Assembly (NCBI RefSeq): GCF_022179405.1
Contig: NZ_BPQT01000033.1
Coordinates: 1-64,000, forward strand
Length of the DNA stretch: 64,000 nt
Direction of reading: 5' to 3'
From: Methylobacterium marchantiae
Lineage (GTDB): Bacteria > Pseudomonadota > Alphaproteobacteria > Rhizobiales > Beijerinckiaceae
Shown here piece by piece: positions 39,325 to 48,186 of this stretch (positions within the stretch are counted from its first letter, which is position 1; every line of letters starts with the position of its first letter). The position numbers and the translations under genes were made by a program. The notes beneath the pieces are model-generated. The model was not told the DNA's origin, searched no databases, and saw only the letters and a program-made list of their open reading frames with translations.

Positions 39325-40361
39325 CCGCCCCCGCCATCGCCGCCCGGCCCGCTTTGCGCAGCGCGTTGAAGGGCGTGCTGCCGCTCGTCGCACTCCTGCT
39401 GCTCGTCCTCCTGTCTCTGGCGACGGGCAAGTTCGCCGTGCCCGTCGCCGACGTGGCGAGGATCCTATGGACGAAGCTGCTCGGGCTTCCCTCCACCCTC
39501 GATCCCACCGCGCAGATCGTGGTGCTGCAGGTGCGGCTGCCGCGCGTCCTGGCGAGCCTCGTCGTCGGCGCGGCCCTCGCCGCGGCGGGCTCCACCTACC
39601 AGGGCCTGTTCCGCAATCCCCTCGTCTCGCCCGACATCCTCGGCGTCTCGGCCGGCGCGAGCCTCGGGGCGGTGCTGGGCATCTACCTCTCGCTTCCCGT
39701 CGGCGCGATCCAGCTCCTCGCCTTCGCCGGGGGATCGCTCGCGGTGGGAGCGGTCTACGCGGTCGGTCTCGCGATGCGACGGCACGATCCGGTGCTCACC
39801 CTGGTGCTGGCGGGCGTCGCCATCGGCGCGGTGCTCGGCTCCGCGATCTCGCTCCTCAAGGTCCTGGCCGACCCCTACAACCAGCTCCCCGCCATCACCT
39901 ACTGGCTGCTCGGCAGCCTCGCTTCCGTCACCCTCGGCGATGTCGGCGCGATCCTGCCGGCGATGCTCCTCGGCTTGCTGCCCCTGGTCCTGTTCGCCTG
40001 GCGGATGAACCTGATGAGCCTCGGCGAGGAGGAGGCGCGGGCGCTCGGCGTCGAGACACGGCTGCTGCGCCCGCTCTTCATCGCCGCGGCGACGCTGGTG
40101 ACCGCCGCCGCCGTCTCGGTCACCGGGGTGATCGGCTGGATCGGCCTCATCATCCCGCATGTGGCGCGGCTGATCGTCGGGCCGGATTTCCGCCGCCTGC
40201 TGCCGGCCTCGCTGCTGATGGGGGCGGGCTACCTCCTGGCGGTGGATCTCGTCGCCCGCACCATCGCGCCGATCGAGGTGCCGCTGGGCATCCTCACCGC
40301 CCTCATCGGCGCGCCGTTCTTCCTGTGGCTCCTGGCCAATGCCAAGCGGAGCTGGGCGTGA
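39321..40361 (+). CDS. FecCD-family ABC permease
   Basis: A 346-residue permease of the vitamin B12/siderophore importer type, with about ten membrane helices. Typical motifs: VRLPRVLASLVVGAALAAAGSTYQGLFRNPLVSPDILGVSAGASLGA, SLGEEEARALGV (coupling helix facing the ATPase) and TGVIGWIGLIIPHVARLIVG. It starts at a GTG overlapping the binding-protein stop (GTGA), and its own stop overlaps the GTG start of the ATPase, so all three genes are coupled. Confidence 0.93.
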   Translation: MTAPAIAARPALRSALKGVLPLVALLLLVLLSLATGKFAVPVADVARILWTKLLGLPSTLDPTAQIVVLQVRLPRVLASLVVGAALAAAGSTYQGLFRNPLVSPDILGVSAGASLGAVLGIYLSLPVGAIQLLAFAGGSLAVGAVYAVGLAMRRHDPVLTLVLAGVAIGAVLGSAISLLKVLADPYNQLPAITYWLLGSLASVTLGDVGAILPAMLLGLLPLVLFAWRMNLMSLGEEEARALGVETRLLRPLFIAAATLVTAAAVSVTGVIGWIGLIIPHVARLIVGPDFRRLLPASLLMGAGYLLAVDLVARTIAPIEVPLGILTALIGAPFFLWLLANAKRSWA

Positions 40362-41131
40362 ACCTCCTCGTCCGGGATCTCGCCTTCGGCCACGGCGCCC
40401 GCACCATCGGCGAGGGGATCGGCTTCGACCTGCGGGCGGGGGAGGTGCTGGGCCTCCTCGGGCCGAATGGCGGCGGCAAGACCACCCTGTTCAAGACCAT
40501 CCTCGGCCTGATCCCCGCCAAGGCCGGGCGGATCACCCTCGACGGGGAGGACGTCGCGCGCTGGTCGCGGGCACGGTTCGCGCGCAGCGTCGCCTACGTG
40601 CCCCAGGCGCATGCGGCCTCCTTCCCCTTCCGCGTGCAGGACGTGGTCCTGATGGGGCGGGCGAGCCGGCTCGGCGCCTTCGCCGTCCCCGGCAGGGCGG
40701 ACGAGGCGATCGCCGCCGACGCCCTCGCCACCCTCGGCATCGGCCACCTCGCCGAGCGCAGCTATACCGAGATCAGCGGCGGCGAACGCCAGCTCGTCCT
40801 CATCGCCCGCGCGCTGGCGGGGGAACCGCGCTTCCTCGTCATGGACGAGCCCACCGCGAGCCTCGATTTCGGCAACCAGGCCCGTCTGCTCGATCAGGTG
40901 CGGCACCTGAGCCGGCGCGGCATCGGGATCGTCCTCTCGACCCACGATCCCGACCACGCCTTCCTCTGCCACAGGGTCGCCCTCCTCCACGAGGGCCGCC
41001 TGCTGGCGCTTGGACCGCCCGAGGAAGCGGTCACACCGGAGACCCTGCGCCTGCTCTACGGCGTCGAGGTCGCCATCGTGCCGCTGCCGGGCGAGGGCCG
41101 CTTCGTCTGCACGCCCGTCCTGGCGCGCTGA
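40358..41131 (+). CDS. FecE/BtuD-type ABC ATPase
   Basis: A 257-residue importer ATPase: Walker A GPNGGGKTT (near residue 37), Q-loop VPQAHAASFPFRVQDVVLMG, signature ISGGERQLVLIARAL, Walker B FLVMDEPTASLD and H-loop STHDPDHA. The GTG start overlaps the permease stop. It drives uptake by the two upstream genes. A small conserved-looking ORF follows 10 bases later. Confidence 0.92.
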   Translation: MNLLVRDLAFGHGARTIGEGIGFDLRAGEVLGLLGPNGGGKTTLFKTILGLIPAKAGRITLDGEDVARWSRARFARSVAYVPQAHAASFPFRVQDVVLMGRASRLGAFAVPGRADEAIAADALATLGIGHLAERSYTEISGGERQLVLIARALAGEPRFLVMDEPTASLDFGNQARLLDQVRHLSRRGIGIVLSTHDPDHAFLCHRVALLHEGRLLALGPPEEAVTPETLRLLYGVEVAIVPLPGEGRFVCTPVLAR

Positions 41132-41141
41132 GGCCCTCGCC

Positions 41142-41480
41142 ATGGCGAAGACAGGCGGGACGCCCGTGATCGAGACGCCCGACGGTCGCTACATCGTCGT
41201 CAAGGGACGGCTGTGGCGGCGCACCGATCCGAGCCTCGGCGAGGAGGCGCGGGAGCGCTTCGTCAAGGCGCTGATGGACGCCCGGCGCGCGGTGAAGACG
41301 GCCAAGCGGGCGGGCGACGAAGGCGCTCTCGCGCGGGCCCGCCGGGCGGTGGACGTCGCCAAGCACGGCCTCGGCGAGCGCGGCCCCGTCTGGTGGACGG
41401 ACGGCGCCCCCGACCAGAACCGCCGCATGGTGGCGAACACGACCTATGCCGAATGGTATACTGGGCTGGAGACGGCGTAG
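41142..41480 (+). CDS. Small hydrophilic protein common in the group, unknown function
   Basis: A 112-residue charged protein beginning MAKTGGTPVIETPDGRYIVVKGRLWRRTDPSL and containing a helical, Ala/Arg/Lys-rich middle (LMDARRAVKTAKRAGDE) and a C-terminal GPVWWTDGAPDQNRRMVANT. The aromatic and Asp/Asn-rich ending looks conserved rather than random, and I have seen similar hypotheticals in related genomes, but no function is known. It lies 10 bases after the ABC operon. Confidence 0.62.
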   Translation: MAKTGGTPVIETPDGRYIVVKGRLWRRTDPSLGEEARERFVKALMDARRAVKTAKRAGDEGALARARRAVDVAKHGLGERGPVWWTDGAPDQNRRMVANTTYAEWYTGLETA

Positions 41481-41520
41481 GGCATCCATCCGCCACACGG
41501 ACCCGGTGCGGCGACCCTGC

Positions 41521-42711
41521 CTACGTGTTCGCCGTCCGGCCCATGAGCAACCGGGCAGTGACGATGCCGAGAGCCAGGATCGCGACGGCGCAGAGGGCGA
41601 GGGCGGTGAACTGGCCGAGGCCCTGCAGGGCGGCGCCGAGGATCGCGACGCCCAGGGCCTGGCCGCAGAAGAACGAGAAGGCGTGGAGCGAGACGGCCGA
41701 TGCGCGGGCGCCGGGCGCCACCTCGGTCACCTGCACCTGGAAGGTGTTGTGGAGCATGTAGAAACCGAGCCCCATGGCCACCAGGGCCGCGCAATCCACC
41801 TGCCAGCTACCCGCGCTGCCGATGACCAGGAGGGCGCAGGCGCAGATCACCCCGCCCCCGATCAGCATCCGCGACAGGCCGAGCAGGCGCAGGAGCACGG
41901 CGACGAAAGCCGAGTAGAGCAACCCGCCGGCCGCGAAGCCCGCGAGGGCGAGGCCGGCCTCGCGCGGGCCGCCCTCCCCGCGCGCCTCGATGAGCGGCGC
42001 GAGATGCGGGAAGATGCCGAAGACCGCGATCGCCTCGACGAAGACGGCGGCGAACAAGACGCGGGCGCGGGGGATGCCGACGATGGTGCGGTAGCGCGTC
42101 ACCGCCTCCCCGAAGGCGAAGCGCTTGGGCGCCGCGCCTGCCCGCCACTCGAAGCCGAGGATCGCCGCCGCGCAGCCGATCGCCGCGACCGCCGCCGTGA
42201 TGGCGAAGACGCCCTTCCAGCCGACATCGGCCTCGATCAGTCCGGCGAAGGTCGAGCCGGACAATTGGCCGAGGATGACGGCGACGAGGAAGCGGCCGAT
42301 GGCGACCTGCCGGCGCTCCAGCGGAATCCTGTCGCCCATGAGAGCGAGCGCCAGCGGAATGACGCCGCCGGCCGCCGCGCCCGCCAGCACGCGCAATCCG
42401 AACAGGATGGTGAGATCCGCCGAGAGCGCGCATCCCGCCAGGGCCAGGGTGAGGATGCCGAGGCAGACCGCGATGACCCGCTCCTTGCCGAGGGAATCCC
42501 CCACCGGACCGAGGATCGGCTGGATCAGCGCATAGGGCAGCGCGAAGGCGGTCGACAGCAGCGCGACCGTGTGCGGATCGCTGCGCAGGTCGCGGGCGAG
42601 CACGCCGACCAGGGGTTCGATGGCGCGCCCGGCAAAGGTGCTGGCAAAGCCGGCCACGGCCAGGATCACGATCAGGCGCGTGGTCGAGAAGGCCATCGGC
42701 GCAGCACTCAT
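41521..42711 (-). CDS. Major facilitator superfamily transporter
   Basis: A 396-residue transporter with 12 predicted membrane helices. It carries the MFS A-motif region GPVGDSLGKERVIAVC between helices 2 and 3, and ALMGDRIPLERRQVAIGRF in the second signature region. It looks like the drug:H+ antiporter type. I start at the ATG at 42711 (GAGG, 6-base spacer). It lies on the same strand as, and 296 bases downstream of, the aminoacyl-carrier operon, so it could export that operon's product; this is positional inference. Confidence 0.85.
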   Translation of the reverse strand: MSAAPMAFSTTRLIVILAVAGFASTFAGRAIEPLVGVLARDLRSDPHTVALLSTAFALPYALIQPILGPVGDSLGKERVIAVCLGILTLALAGCALSADLTILFGLRVLAGAAAGGVIPLALALMGDRIPLERRQVAIGRFLVAVILGQLSGSTFAGLIEADVGWKGVFAITAAVAAIGCAAAILGFEWRAGAAPKRFAFGEAVTRYRTIVGIPRARVLFAAVFVEAIAVFGIFPHLAPLIEARGEGGPREAGLALAGFAAGGLLYSAFVAVLLRLLGLSRMLIGGGVICACALLVIGSAGSWQVDCAALVAMGLGFYMLHNTFQVQVTEVAPGARASAVSLHAFSFFCGQALGVAILGAALQGLGQFTALALCAVAILALGIVTARLLMGRTANT

Positions 42712-43007
42712 TCGCAACCTCGAAGCAGGGCAGATCCGCCCGGCGAGCCGATCCCGACCCCGACGATGCCGTGCCGTCGCCGAGGCGCGCCCTCGGCGGT
42801 GTCTTTCATATGCGGCCGGTGCCGGCAACGCATCGAGGCCGGGTTCCGTGCCCGGTGCGCCTTCGAAGAGCGCAGGTGGAAGGCAGCGGTGCGAGACCGA
42901 GCGCGGCGCGCCGTTCGGCGGGCGCGGTCGGATCGAAACGGCCGTGAGGAGCACGCCCGGTTCGATGCGCCACACGCCCGGAAGCGAAGTCGCAGCTCGC
43001 GGTCGGG

Positions 43008-44729
43008 TCAGCCGAGGCGGCGCAGCAATGCCTTCAGAACCTCGGCGAGCCGGCCCTGGGCCGCGGCGGTGCTGAGATCGTGGTCCGCCCCCTCGATCAT
43101 CGTCACCGGCTCGCCGAGGCGCCGGGCGATCCTGGCGGGGGAGCGGCCGAGATTCTCGTGCAGGGCGGCGAGGCCGCGATCGCCGCCGCTGTAGACGAGA
43201 TGGAGATGGGCGCCACGCCGGCGCAGGTCGGCGACGCGCTGGGCCACGCTGCCGCCGGCGGGACGGGGCCGGAACAGGGGCGCCACCCGCTTCGCCACGC
43301 GCGCGAAGCCGGCCTTGCCGAGCGCCCTCGCGATGGCGCCCACGCGGATCTCGCCACGGGCGAGCCTGCGCCAGGCGGTTCCCTGCCGCAGGAGGCCGGC
43401 ATAGGTCGAGGCGTTCCGGAACACGTTGCGGATGACGCTGTCGACGTCGTCCGCCGGATTCCAGTCGAAGCAATAGGGATTGACGAGGAGCGCGCCCTTC
43501 AGCCGGTTCTCGCGGCAGACGGCCTGGAAGGCGAGATAGGCGCCGCTGCAGGACCCGACGATGACGACCGGGCCGGCGGACATCGTCTCAAGATGGTCGA
43601 GGGCGGCGCGCACGTCGTCGAGGGAGGCGAGGCTGTAGAGCGGGGAAGCGCCGCCGGGCCGGTCGGGGCTGTCGCCGACGCCGCGCAGGTCCATGCGCAG
43701 GGACATGACGCCCTCCCGCGCGAGTCCGCGCGCGAGGACGGTGGTCTGGCGGCCCCAGCCGGAATGGACGTTGGTGCCGGCATTGACGAAGAGCACGGAC
43801 GGCCGTCGCGGCCCCGCCTCGCGCGGGCGGCAGAGGATGCCGAAGACCGACGTGCCGAACCGTAGAGGCTCCTCGCACCAGCCGGCGCCGCGGATCGGAT
43901 CGGCCGAGGCCGGAGGAAGGATGGCGATCCGGCCGGGGCAAGGGTGCGCGCCCGCGGCGACCCAATCGATCACCCCCGCGACGGTCTCCTCCGGCGTCTC
44001 GGCATAGAGCGGGTTGGCGACGAGGGCGGCGAGGCCGGGGAAGGGCCGCGTCGTCACCGTGGCGCCGAGGGTGGTGTAGCGCGGGCCGAGCCCGCCGATC
44101 TCCGCGCCGACGAGCAGGATGTCGGGGGCCGGCGCCCGCTCGGCCCCGGCGAGGTCGATGGCGGAGAGCTCGGCGGCGAGGCCGGGACCGATATGGAAAC
44201 CGCCGACCGTGAGGGTGCCGTCCTCCTGCGGCATGGGCGATCCGTCGGGCATGCGCCCGATGGTGCGCGACTGCATCTTCATCTCGCGCAGGTAGGTACG
44301 CCCGCTGGCGAAGGGCGCCAGCAGCACCAGTCCGTCGACCCGCTCGCCCTCGGCCGCGAGGGCCGCGAGCGTGCCGCCGAGGCGAAGTCCGACGAGGACG
44401 ATCTCTTCCGCCTGCGCCTCGTCCCGGAGATGGCGAATGGCCCGGCGGATCGCGCGGACCCATCCCTCGACGCTGTCCGCGCCGGCGTCTCCGGAATCGC
44501 CGGCGCCGGGATAATCGAAGCTCAGGGTGGCGCAGCCTGTGGCGGCGATCCGTTCCGCGAGCGTCCGCCACGGGCGGTGCGCCGAGAGCTGCTCGTAGCC
44601 ATGGGTGCCGCACAGGACGACGCCGCGGCGGCCGATCCCCGGGCTGAACCAGCCGAACAGGCCGTCGAAGGCGATGGGCCGCAGCGGCAAGGTCGTGTCC
44701 TCGGCGATCCGTGAAGTCTCAAACGCCAT
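43008..44729 (-). CDS. Tandem alpha/beta hydrolase with non-serine nucleophile elbows
   Basis: A 573-residue protein made of two alpha/beta-hydrolase domains. Domain 1 (about 1-265) has the elbow VGLRLGGTLAALA, where the nucleophile position is Arg116. Domain 2 (about 285-573) has VIVGSCSGAYLA with Cys394 at the nucleophile, Asp517 (YSGGDRGL) and His550 (GADHDLS) in the acid and His positions. It resembles exosortase-associated and thioesterase-type hydrolases. A Cys-Asp-His site suits thioester chemistry such as releasing a carrier-bound acyl group, which is inference. It overlaps the GH2 gene by 11 bases and is the last gene of the aminoacyl-carrier operon. Confidence 0.8.
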   Translation of the reverse strand: MAFETSRIAEDTTLPLRPIAFDGLFGWFSPGIGRRGVVLCGTHGYEQLSAHRPWRTLAERIAATGCATLSFDYPGAGDSGDAGADSVEGWVRAIRRAIRHLRDEAQAEEIVLVGLRLGGTLAALAAEGERVDGLVLLAPFASGRTYLREMKMQSRTIGRMPDGSPMPQEDGTLTVGGFHIGPGLAAELSAIDLAGAERAPAPDILLVGAEIGGLGPRYTTLGATVTTRPFPGLAALVANPLYAETPEETVAGVIDWVAAGAHPCPGRIAILPPASADPIRGAGWCEEPLRFGTSVFGILCRPREAGPRRPSVLFVNAGTNVHSGWGRQTTVLARGLAREGVMSLRMDLRGVGDSPDRPGGASPLYSLASLDDVRAALDHLETMSAGPVVIVGSCSGAYLAFQAVCRENRLKGALLVNPYCFDWNPADDVDSVIRNVFRNASTYAGLLRQGTAWRRLARGEIRVGAIARALGKAGFARVAKRVAPLFRPRPAGGSVAQRVADLRRRGAHLHLVYSGGDRGLAALHENLGRSPARIARRLGEPVTMIEGADHDLSTAAAQGRLAEVLKALLRRLG

Positions 44730-47205
44730 CTCGACCGAACCTCACCATCCCGATGCCGTTGATGGCGCCGACGCGTCCCTCGGGCCGTTCACCCTCTCCC
44801 GCCGTCCCGACGAGCGCCACATGGCGCACCGATCCGGGCGCGAGGGAGAACCAATCGTCCGCCGGACGCCCGCGCGTCGTCTCGATCCTGACGCCGAGGG
44901 CGTGCCGTTCCGTGGCGATCCGCAGCGCCCAGCCCGATCCCTCCCGGAGGAGCTCGACCTCGAGCCCGAGTTCCTGCGGCTCGGGATTCCGCCCCTGCGG
45001 ATAATGGAACGCCTCGGCGATCGTCGCGCCATGTCCCGCCTCGGTGAGGCTCGCATGGCCGAGCGTATGGGCCGGCGGCCCGAAGCGATAGGCATCGGTG
45101 GCGTCGAAGAAGCGCCCCAGCATGTCCGCCGAGGACCAGGATGCGGAGCTTCGCGGGCCGAGCGCGATCGCCCGCTCGGCCCTGGCGACGACGCGGCCGG
45201 CCGGATCGGTGAAGGCGAGGCGCAGAATCGCGTCGAGCCTTCGCGCCGTCTCGTTGTGGACATGGACTTGGAGGCCGTTCAGCCCCTCGTCCGAGAGGGT
45301 GAGCTGGACGGGCCGGAAGGCGCGCTTCAGGGCGTACCAGGCCGGTTTCGGGCGCCCGAGGCAATCGACGATGCCCCAGCTCGCCCCCGGCGCCAGATCG
45401 CGGAAGAACCAGACCAGGCCGCCGGCATTGGGCGAGCGGGCCCGGCGCCATTCGGCGAACACCGCCTCCATGCAGTCGCCGCTCGCCGCCCGGCCGAGGG
45501 TCAGGTAGCGCACCGGGTCCTCCGCCCGCAGGCGCTCGGGATCGGCGCCGTAGAGGGTGGCCACGTAATGGTCGCGCACGCCCTCGAAATCCCAATCCGC
45601 GCGCCGGTCGCGGGGAATGGCGGCCGCCCAACGCGGCGATGTGGGATCGGTGAGGCCGCATTCGGCGAGGGTCGCGGCGTCCGGCACGTTGGCGAAGGCG
45701 AGACACTCGGAGGCGAAGCCGACCTCGGCCCGGCGCGCATCCTCGAACGGACGGCGATAGGCGCCGACGCCGTAATAATGGGTCACGCCGGCGGAGGTGG
45801 AGAACGGCAGGTCTCCCCCTGAGGGCGAGTTCGGCACCACCACGAGGTCGGGCCGTGTTTGCGCCACCAGGGCTGGAAGCGTCTCGGCGACGAAGCTGCC
45901 GGCCCAGACCTCGCGCGGGAATCCGAGCATCGCCGCCTGCTGCCAGACCTCGCTCCCGCCCGACAGGACGCAGAGGGAGGGCGAGGTCTGGGTACGGTCG
46001 AGGAACTGCGTGATTTCCTCGACCAGCATCGCGCGGAAGCCGGGATCGTCGGTGGGATAGTCGAAATTGGCGAGCATCAGGTCCTGCCAGACCAGGATGC
46101 CGAGCTCGTCGCAGAGATCGTGGAAGATTTGAGCCTCGTAGAGCGTGATGCCGGGCACGCGCAGCATGTTCATGCCGGCCTCCTGCGCCAGCATCAGGAG
46201 AGGCAGGTAGCCGTCGCGGTCGTTGGGCAGGCCCACGAGGTCGGGCGGAGTCCAGCAGGCGCCGCGGCAGAAGACCGGGACGCCGTTGATCGTGAGGCTC
46301 AAGCCCTCCTCGAACGGACGGGTCAGGGTGATGGTGCGAAAGCCGACGCGGCCGAGATCGAGGCGCCGGCCCGCGACCATCAGGTCCACGGAATGAAGCG
46401 TCGGCTCGCCATGGGTATGGGGCCACCACGGCGCGATCCCGGGCAGCAGGAGTTCGCCCTCGAACCGGCCCGGCGCACTTTGCCGCAAAGCGATCTCGTG
46501 GCCGTCGCAGATCAGGATCGCGGCCCCGTCCGGCGCGCCGTCGAGCTCGACCCGCGCCGTGAGCCGTCCGGTCCCGTCTTCGAGCGCCGTGCGCAGATCG
46601 ACGGAGGCGAGATGTCCCGAGCCGGCGCCGAGCGCGGTCCGCGTCACCGGCCGGTAGGGGCCGACGCTGTCGATGGACGGGCACCAGCCCGGCATAAAGC
46701 CGAGCACACTGGTGCGGATGCGGCGCAGGGAGCCCGGCGTCGCCAGAAGCGGGCGCCAGCGGCCGCGCTTGTGCGGGCGCGCCAGTTCCGCCGAAAGCGA
46801 GCGGAAGCACAGGGCGATCTCGGTCTCGCCGGAGAGATCCGCCTCGACGTGCTGCGACAGGAACATCGAGCGGCCGGTGGCGGCGAGCGTTCCGTCGATC
46901 CAGATCTCGGCGATGGTCGCCAATCCCTCGAAGGACAGGCGCTCCCGGCCGGAACCCGACAGGATCGTCCGATACCACACGTCGGAATCGTGGATCGGCG
47001 TCGGTGCCTCCTCGGACCAGAGCCCCGCATCCCGCAGGGCAGCGGCTGCGGTGCCCGGAACGCGGGCCGGAATCCAGCCGGACACGGCGTCGTTCCGGGG
47101 CAGGTCGCGCGGGGTCGCGCAGGCGCCGGCCGGATTCATCAGCAGGTGCCAGGGTCCTTCGACCGCCGAAGCCGGAACGCCGTCGACGGCGAGGATGCGC
47201 GCCAT
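44719..47205 (-). CDS. GH2-family beta-mannosidase-like protein
   Basis: An 828-residue protein of glycoside hydrolase clan A, family 2. The N-terminal jelly-roll (about 45-190, with YRPVTRTALG), Ig-like domain, then a TIM-barrel from about 295 (INGVPVFCRGACWTPPDLVGLP, AGMNMLRVPGITLYEAQIF). The acid/base Glu419 is kept, but the usual Asn-Glu pair reads Ser-Glu (SGGSEVWQ). The candidate nucleophile is Glu500 (AEVGFASECLAF). It has no signal peptide, so it acts in the cytoplasm. The substrate is unknown; loss of the Asn could alter specificity or activity. It is the fifth gene of the aminoacyl-carrier operon, 10 bases after the DUF1839 gene. Confidence 0.8.
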   Translation of the reverse strand: MARILAVDGVPASAVEGPWHLLMNPAGACATPRDLPRNDAVSGWIPARVPGTAAAALRDAGLWSEEAPTPIHDSDVWYRTILSGSGRERLSFEGLATIAEIWIDGTLAATGRSMFLSQHVEADLSGETEIALCFRSLSAELARPHKRGRWRPLLATPGSLRRIRTSVLGFMPGWCPSIDSVGPYRPVTRTALGAGSGHLASVDLRTALEDGTGRLTARVELDGAPDGAAILICDGHEIALRQSAPGRFEGELLLPGIAPWWPHTHGEPTLHSVDLMVAGRRLDLGRVGFRTITLTRPFEEGLSLTINGVPVFCRGACWTPPDLVGLPNDRDGYLPLLMLAQEAGMNMLRVPGITLYEAQIFHDLCDELGILVWQDLMLANFDYPTDDPGFRAMLVEEITQFLDRTQTSPSLCVLSGGSEVWQQAAMLGFPREVWAGSFVAETLPALVAQTRPDLVVVPNSPSGGDLPFSTSAGVTHYYGVGAYRRPFEDARRAEVGFASECLAFANVPDAATLAECGLTDPTSPRWAAAIPRDRRADWDFEGVRDHYVATLYGADPERLRAEDPVRYLTLGRAASGDCMEAVFAEWRRARSPNAGGLVWFFRDLAPGASWGIVDCLGRPKPAWYALKRAFRPVQLTLSDEGLNGLQVHVHNETARRLDAILRLAFTDPAGRVVARAERAIALGPRSSASWSSADMLGRFFDATDAYRFGPPAHTLGHASLTEAGHGATIAEAFHYPQGRNPEPQELGLEVELLREGSGWALRIATERHALGVRIETTRGRPADDWFSLAPGSVRHVALVGTAGEGERPEGRVGAINGIGMVRFGRDGV

Positions 47206-47215
47206 GTCTTCGCCC

Positions 47216-48181
47216 CTAGGCGAGGGCGCTGTCGAGGGCGGCGAACACCCTGTCGTAGGTGCCGGCCAGCCCGTCGAGGCGCTGGCACAGGCCCGTGGCG
47301 TTGCGCCGGCCGAAGGCCCGGGCCAGCTGGAACTGGAACGCCTTGGCCTCCGCCGCGAGGGTTTGCGCCGCCTCGGCACTCGCGGCGAAACCGGCACCCC
47401 CCTGCTCGTCGAGCCAGGCGAGATGGCTGCCGAGAAGCTCGAAATTGGCACCGAGCTGGCGCGTGGTGTTGAAGGCGTAGCTGTGGAAGATCCCGAGCGG
47501 GTTCTGCACCAGCGTCTCCGCTCTCGCCTCCAGCGCCCTCCGGAAGGCGAAGATCGGGTTGGCGCGCGGCGCGAAGCGGCGGTGATGGCGCAGCATGTCG
47601 AAGGCGACGCCGTGGAGCTCGCGCCGGGGGAGCGGCGCGCCGATCTCCTTCACGAACTCCGCATAGGGAAACAGCGTCGAGGGCCCGAAGATGCCTTCGT
47701 AATCGGCGCCGCGAAGCCGGAAACGGCCGGCATTGTGGAGATAGTCGAGCGCGCGGGCCTGCACATCGAGACCGAGAATGCCGATCGTGGTCTTGCCGTG
47801 GTCGCGGCCATAGGTGGTGCCCGCGGTATCGGGCAGGTGGATCGCGTCGACCTCGACCAGGACCGGGCATCCGCGCGCGACCTGCACCAGCGCATGCGCC
47901 TCCAGGCTCTCGAAGATCGCGAGTTCCTGGATCGAGAGACCGTAGAGCCGTTCGAGATCGCCGGGAAACGGCTTGAAGAAGGTGAACTGATCGCCTTCGA
48001 AATCCTGGCGCAGGGTGAAGCCGAGCATCGCCTCGGGGACGAGGCCACGGCCGTGCAGGAGCTCGATCCAGAGGTCGACGTAGCAGTTCGTCTCCGGCCA
48101 GATCCGGTCGGAGCCATGCAGCGGATGGGAGGTCGGCGCCGGAGCCTCCGGCGTCTCCTCGCGGACGAGGGCGGCGAGCAC
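47216..48181 (-). CDS. DUF1839 family protein
   Basis: A 321-residue soluble protein that I recognise as DUF1839 (PF08893-type), a family with no known activity that tends to accompany amino acid:[carrier protein] ligases. Distinct blocks: ETNCYVDLWIELLHGRGLVPEAMLGFTL, DQFTFFKPFPGDLERLYGL, EVDAIHLPDTAGTTYGRDHGKTTIGI and, in the C-terminal half, FHSYAFNTTRQLGANFELLGSHLAWL. The GTG start at 48181 follows the ligase stop by 5 bases, and a ribosome-like AGGA lies just upstream. I infer it acts on, or downstream of, the aminoacylated carrier protein. Confidence 0.8.
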   Translation of the reverse strand: MLAALVREETPEAPAPTSHPLHGSDRIWPETNCYVDLWIELLHGRGLVPEAMLGFTLRQDFEGDQFTFFKPFPGDLERLYGLSIQELAIFESLEAHALVQVARGCPVLVEVDAIHLPDTAGTTYGRDHGKTTIGILGLDVQARALDYLHNAGRFRLRGADYEGIFGPSTLFPYAEFVKEIGAPLPRRELHGVAFDMLRHHRRFAPRANPIFAFRRALEARAETLVQNPLGIFHSYAFNTTRQLGANFELLGSHLAWLDEQGGAGFAASAEAAQTLAAEAKAFQFQLARAFGRRNATGLCQRLDGLAGTYDRVFAALDSALA

Positions 48182-48186
48182 CGGTC

